Source: Verrucomicrobiota bacterium
GTDB taxonomy: Bacteria; Verrucomicrobiota; Verrucomicrobiia; Chthoniobacterales; UBA10450
DNA length: 6,918 nt
Reading direction: 5' to 3'
Assembly: GCA_003218345.1 (NCBI GenBank)
Contig: QHNF01000378.1
Location: 1-6,918, forward strand
The position numbers and the translations under genes were made by a program. Of this stretch, positions 5,937 through 6,918 are shown in pieces (the stretch's first letter is position 1; each line of letters starts with the position of its first letter). The notes below the pieces were generated by a model that was given only the letters and a program-made list of their open reading frames with translations, did no database searches and was not told the DNA's origin.

Positions 5937-5952
5937 TAACCAGATGGTTAAA
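5926..5952. promoter_or_regulatory. Predicted ArsR-type autorepressor operator overlapping the start codon
   Basis: TTTAACCAGATGGTTAAA (5935-5952) has perfect 8-base arms around a 2-base centre and contains the ATG of the ArsR-family gene at 5944. A second overlapping inverted repeat, GGTTAGATATTTAACC (5926-5941), shares one arm, giving three alternating half-sites. From memory, related ArsR genes often begin ATGGTTAAA with such a site, so autorepression is likely. Confidence 0.65.
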
Positions 5953-6300
5953 CATTCCTCAACCACATTGGATTGCACGTTCGCCGCGCTGGCCGATCCA
6001 ACCCGGCGCCGGATTCTAGCACATCTGGCGCGGGGTGATAAATGCGTCACGCATCTTGCGAGAGCGCACCCGATGTCGTTGCCAGCGGTCTCGAAACATT
6101 TGCGCGTACTCGAGAAAGCGGGACTGCTTCGACGCCGGCGTTATGGCCGAATCCATGAAATGCAGTTAGAGGCCAGGCCGCTCAAACAGGCCGCGCAATG
6201 GGTGGAGGAGTATCGCAAGTTTTGGGAGGGATCGCTCGATCGCCTGGCCGCGTATCTGGAAAAGACAACCAAACAATCGGAGAAGAAGGGAGCGAAATAG
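5944..6300 (+). CDS. ArsR-family winged-helix transcriptional repressor
   Basis: A 118-residue protein. FAALADPTRRRILAHLA (13-29) is the signature of this family's first helices. LPAVSKHLRVLEKAGLL (46-62) is the helix-turn-helix recognition segment, followed by the wing RRRRYGRIHEMQLEA. The rest, EEYRKFWEGSLDRLAAYL, is a dimerisation helix typical of the subgroup that often sits with AHSA1/SRPBCC or DUF899 genes. The arsenic-sensing ELCVCDL motif is not conserved; only Cys34 in GDKCVTHLA falls near it, so a metal-independent role is more likely. The start codon lies inside an 18-bp palindrome, which suggests direct autorepression. A CPVC microprotein and a DUF899 gene follow directly and probably form its operon. 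Confidence 0.92.
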   Translation: MVKHSSTTLDCTFAALADPTRRRILAHLARGDKCVTHLARAHPMSLPAVSKHLRVLEKAGLLRRRRYGRIHEMQLEARPLKQAAQWVEEYRKFWEGSLDRLAAYLEKTTKQSEKKGAK

Positions 6301-6304
6301 ACCA

Positions 6305-6508
6305 ATGTGTCCTGTGTGTTTAGCAAACGCGGCACTGATCGCCGCTGGTGCGACGTCCAGTAGCGGCCTGACCGCATTTGCCCTGAGCAGGTTTTATAGA
6401 AGGAACCAAATGAACCAGACGAAAGGAAAACAGAATGAGACTCGCAGAAACAGAACCGAAAAGAGAAGAAACAGAGATGAATCATCCGAAAATCGTATCG
6501 GAAGCTGA
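6305..6508 (+). CDS. Small CPVC membrane protein with a basic tail
   Basis: A 67-residue protein starting 4 bases after the ArsR-family stop; AAGGGAG about 12 bases upstream could serve as a ribosome-binding site. It begins MCPVCLANAALIAAGATSSS, a CxxC at residues 2-5 leading directly into one hydrophobic helix (to about residue 29), then FYRR and a long Lys/Arg/Asn/Glu-rich tail. From memory, short proteins beginning MCPVCLANAALI occur near ArsR and DUF899 genes and are listed as hypothetical; the tail varies. The 3' end overlaps the next gene by 32 bases or more. An internal ATG (6410) preceded by AGAAGGA is in the same frame and could give a 32-residue product. The head of the protein is the better supported part. 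Function is unknown; a thiol or metal role is a guess. Confidence 0.7.
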   Translation: MCPVCLANAALIAAGATSSSGLTAFALSRFYRRNQMNQTKGKQNETRRNRTEKRRNRDESSENRIGS

Positions 6509-6918
6509 GTGGCTCGCAGCGCGGCTCGAGCTGCTCGAGGCGGAGAAGGAGCTCACACGGCGCAGCGACGAGCTGGCGCGGCGGCGACAGGAGTTGCCGT
6601 GGGTACGGATCGACAAGGAGTATCGATTCGAGACCGACGAGGGGAGCGCCTCGCTGGCAGACCTCTTCCGAGGGCGCTCGCAGCTCCTCGTCTACCACTT
6701 TATGTTCGGGCCCGACTACACGGCGGGGTGTCCGGCCTGCTCGGCGATCGCGGATGGGTTCGACGGCTCCGTCGTCCACCTGGCGAACCACGACGTCACG
6801 CTTTCGGCGGTGTCGCGGGCGCCGCTCGCCAAGCTGCAGGCGTACAAGCAGCGGATGGGGTGGACGTTTCCCTGGGCGTCCTCGCTCGGCAGCGACTTCA
6901 ACTTCGACTTCAACGTCT
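6477..6918 (+). CDS. DUF899 thioredoxin-like protein, 3' end beyond the window
   Basis: 147 codons are visible and the frame is open at the window edge. MNHPKIVSEAEWLAARLELL, then RRSDELARRRQELPWVRID, YHFMFGPDYTAGCPACS and GWTFPWASS are characteristic of DUF899 proteins, which have a thioredoxin-like fold. Cys85 and Cys88 form a CPAC motif where thioredoxins carry their redox pair. The ATG at 6477 matches the family N-terminus. An in-frame ATG at 6435 with AGGA upstream would add 14 residues (MRLAETEPKREETE). The gene overlaps the CPVC microprotein and probably belongs to the ArsR operon. From about codon 13 onward nearly all codons end in G or C, unlike neighbouring genes, which suggests transfer or a chimeric join. 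The family's substrate is not established. Confidence 0.9.
   Translation, partial: MNHPKIVSEAEWLAARLELLEAEKELTRRSDELARRRQELPWVRIDKEYRFETDEGSASLADLFRGRSQLLVYHFMFGPDYTAGCPACSAIADGFDGSVVHLANHDVTLSAVSRAPLAKLQAYKQRMGWTFPWASSLGSDFNFDFNV

Noticed and set aside
6141..6791. Long antisense open frame across the ArsR, microprotein and DUF899 genes
   Set aside because: It spans three supported genes on the other strand, is favoured by GC-rich codons, and has no family features.

Overview
The window is a bacterial chromosomal segment of moderate GC, dense with short operons. No rRNA, tRNA, CRISPR array or complete mobile element is visible. Several features suggest a soil-type Verrucomicrobiota (Chthoniobacterales-like) bacterium: the style of the ECF sigma/anti-sigma pair, a stand-alone RRM protein next to an infA copy, a secreted sulfatase-modifying-factor-type protein, and frequent start codons without a Shine-Dalgarno. 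This assignment comes from remembered family resemblance and is only moderately certain.

Layout. (1) 1-708, minus strand: the N-terminal part of a secreted formylglycine-generating-enzyme-like (SUMF1/DUF323) protein, frameshifted near 540 and cut by the window edge. (2) 722-853: two divergent sigmaE-like promoters with the same architecture, GGGAAC-N18-TCTYAT. One faces the SUMF1-like gene and the other faces (3) 871-2012: an ECF sigma factor overlapping by ATGA a membrane anti-sigma-like protein with an extracytoplasmic Cys/His-containing domain. (4) 2261-2743: an exported histidine phosphatase, convergent with (5) 2870-3733, minus strand: an NmrA-like NAD(P)-binding oxidoreductase with a 12-bp palindrome upstream. 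(6) 4003-5837: a run of four co-directional genes, namely an RRM RNA-binding protein, translation initiation factor IF-1, a small zinc-ribbon-like protein and a membrane fatty-acid desaturase, the last broken by a frameshift near 5361. Their known roles suggest a cold-adaptation cluster. (7) 5907-6918: an ArsR-family repressor whose probable operator covers its own start codon, a very small CPVC membrane protein, and the start of a DUF899 thioredoxin-like gene that is clearly more GC-rich than its surroundings and runs off the window.

The most interesting points are the matched divergent ECF promoters, which would place the SUMF1-like gene in the sigma regulon; the RRM/IF-1/Zn-ribbon/desaturase cluster with a palindrome-rich leader; and the ArsR/CXXC-microprotein/DUF899 unit, a candidate small thiol-redox cassette. 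Two conserved genes are frameshifted within 7 kb, so either local gene decay or base-level assembly errors must be considered.
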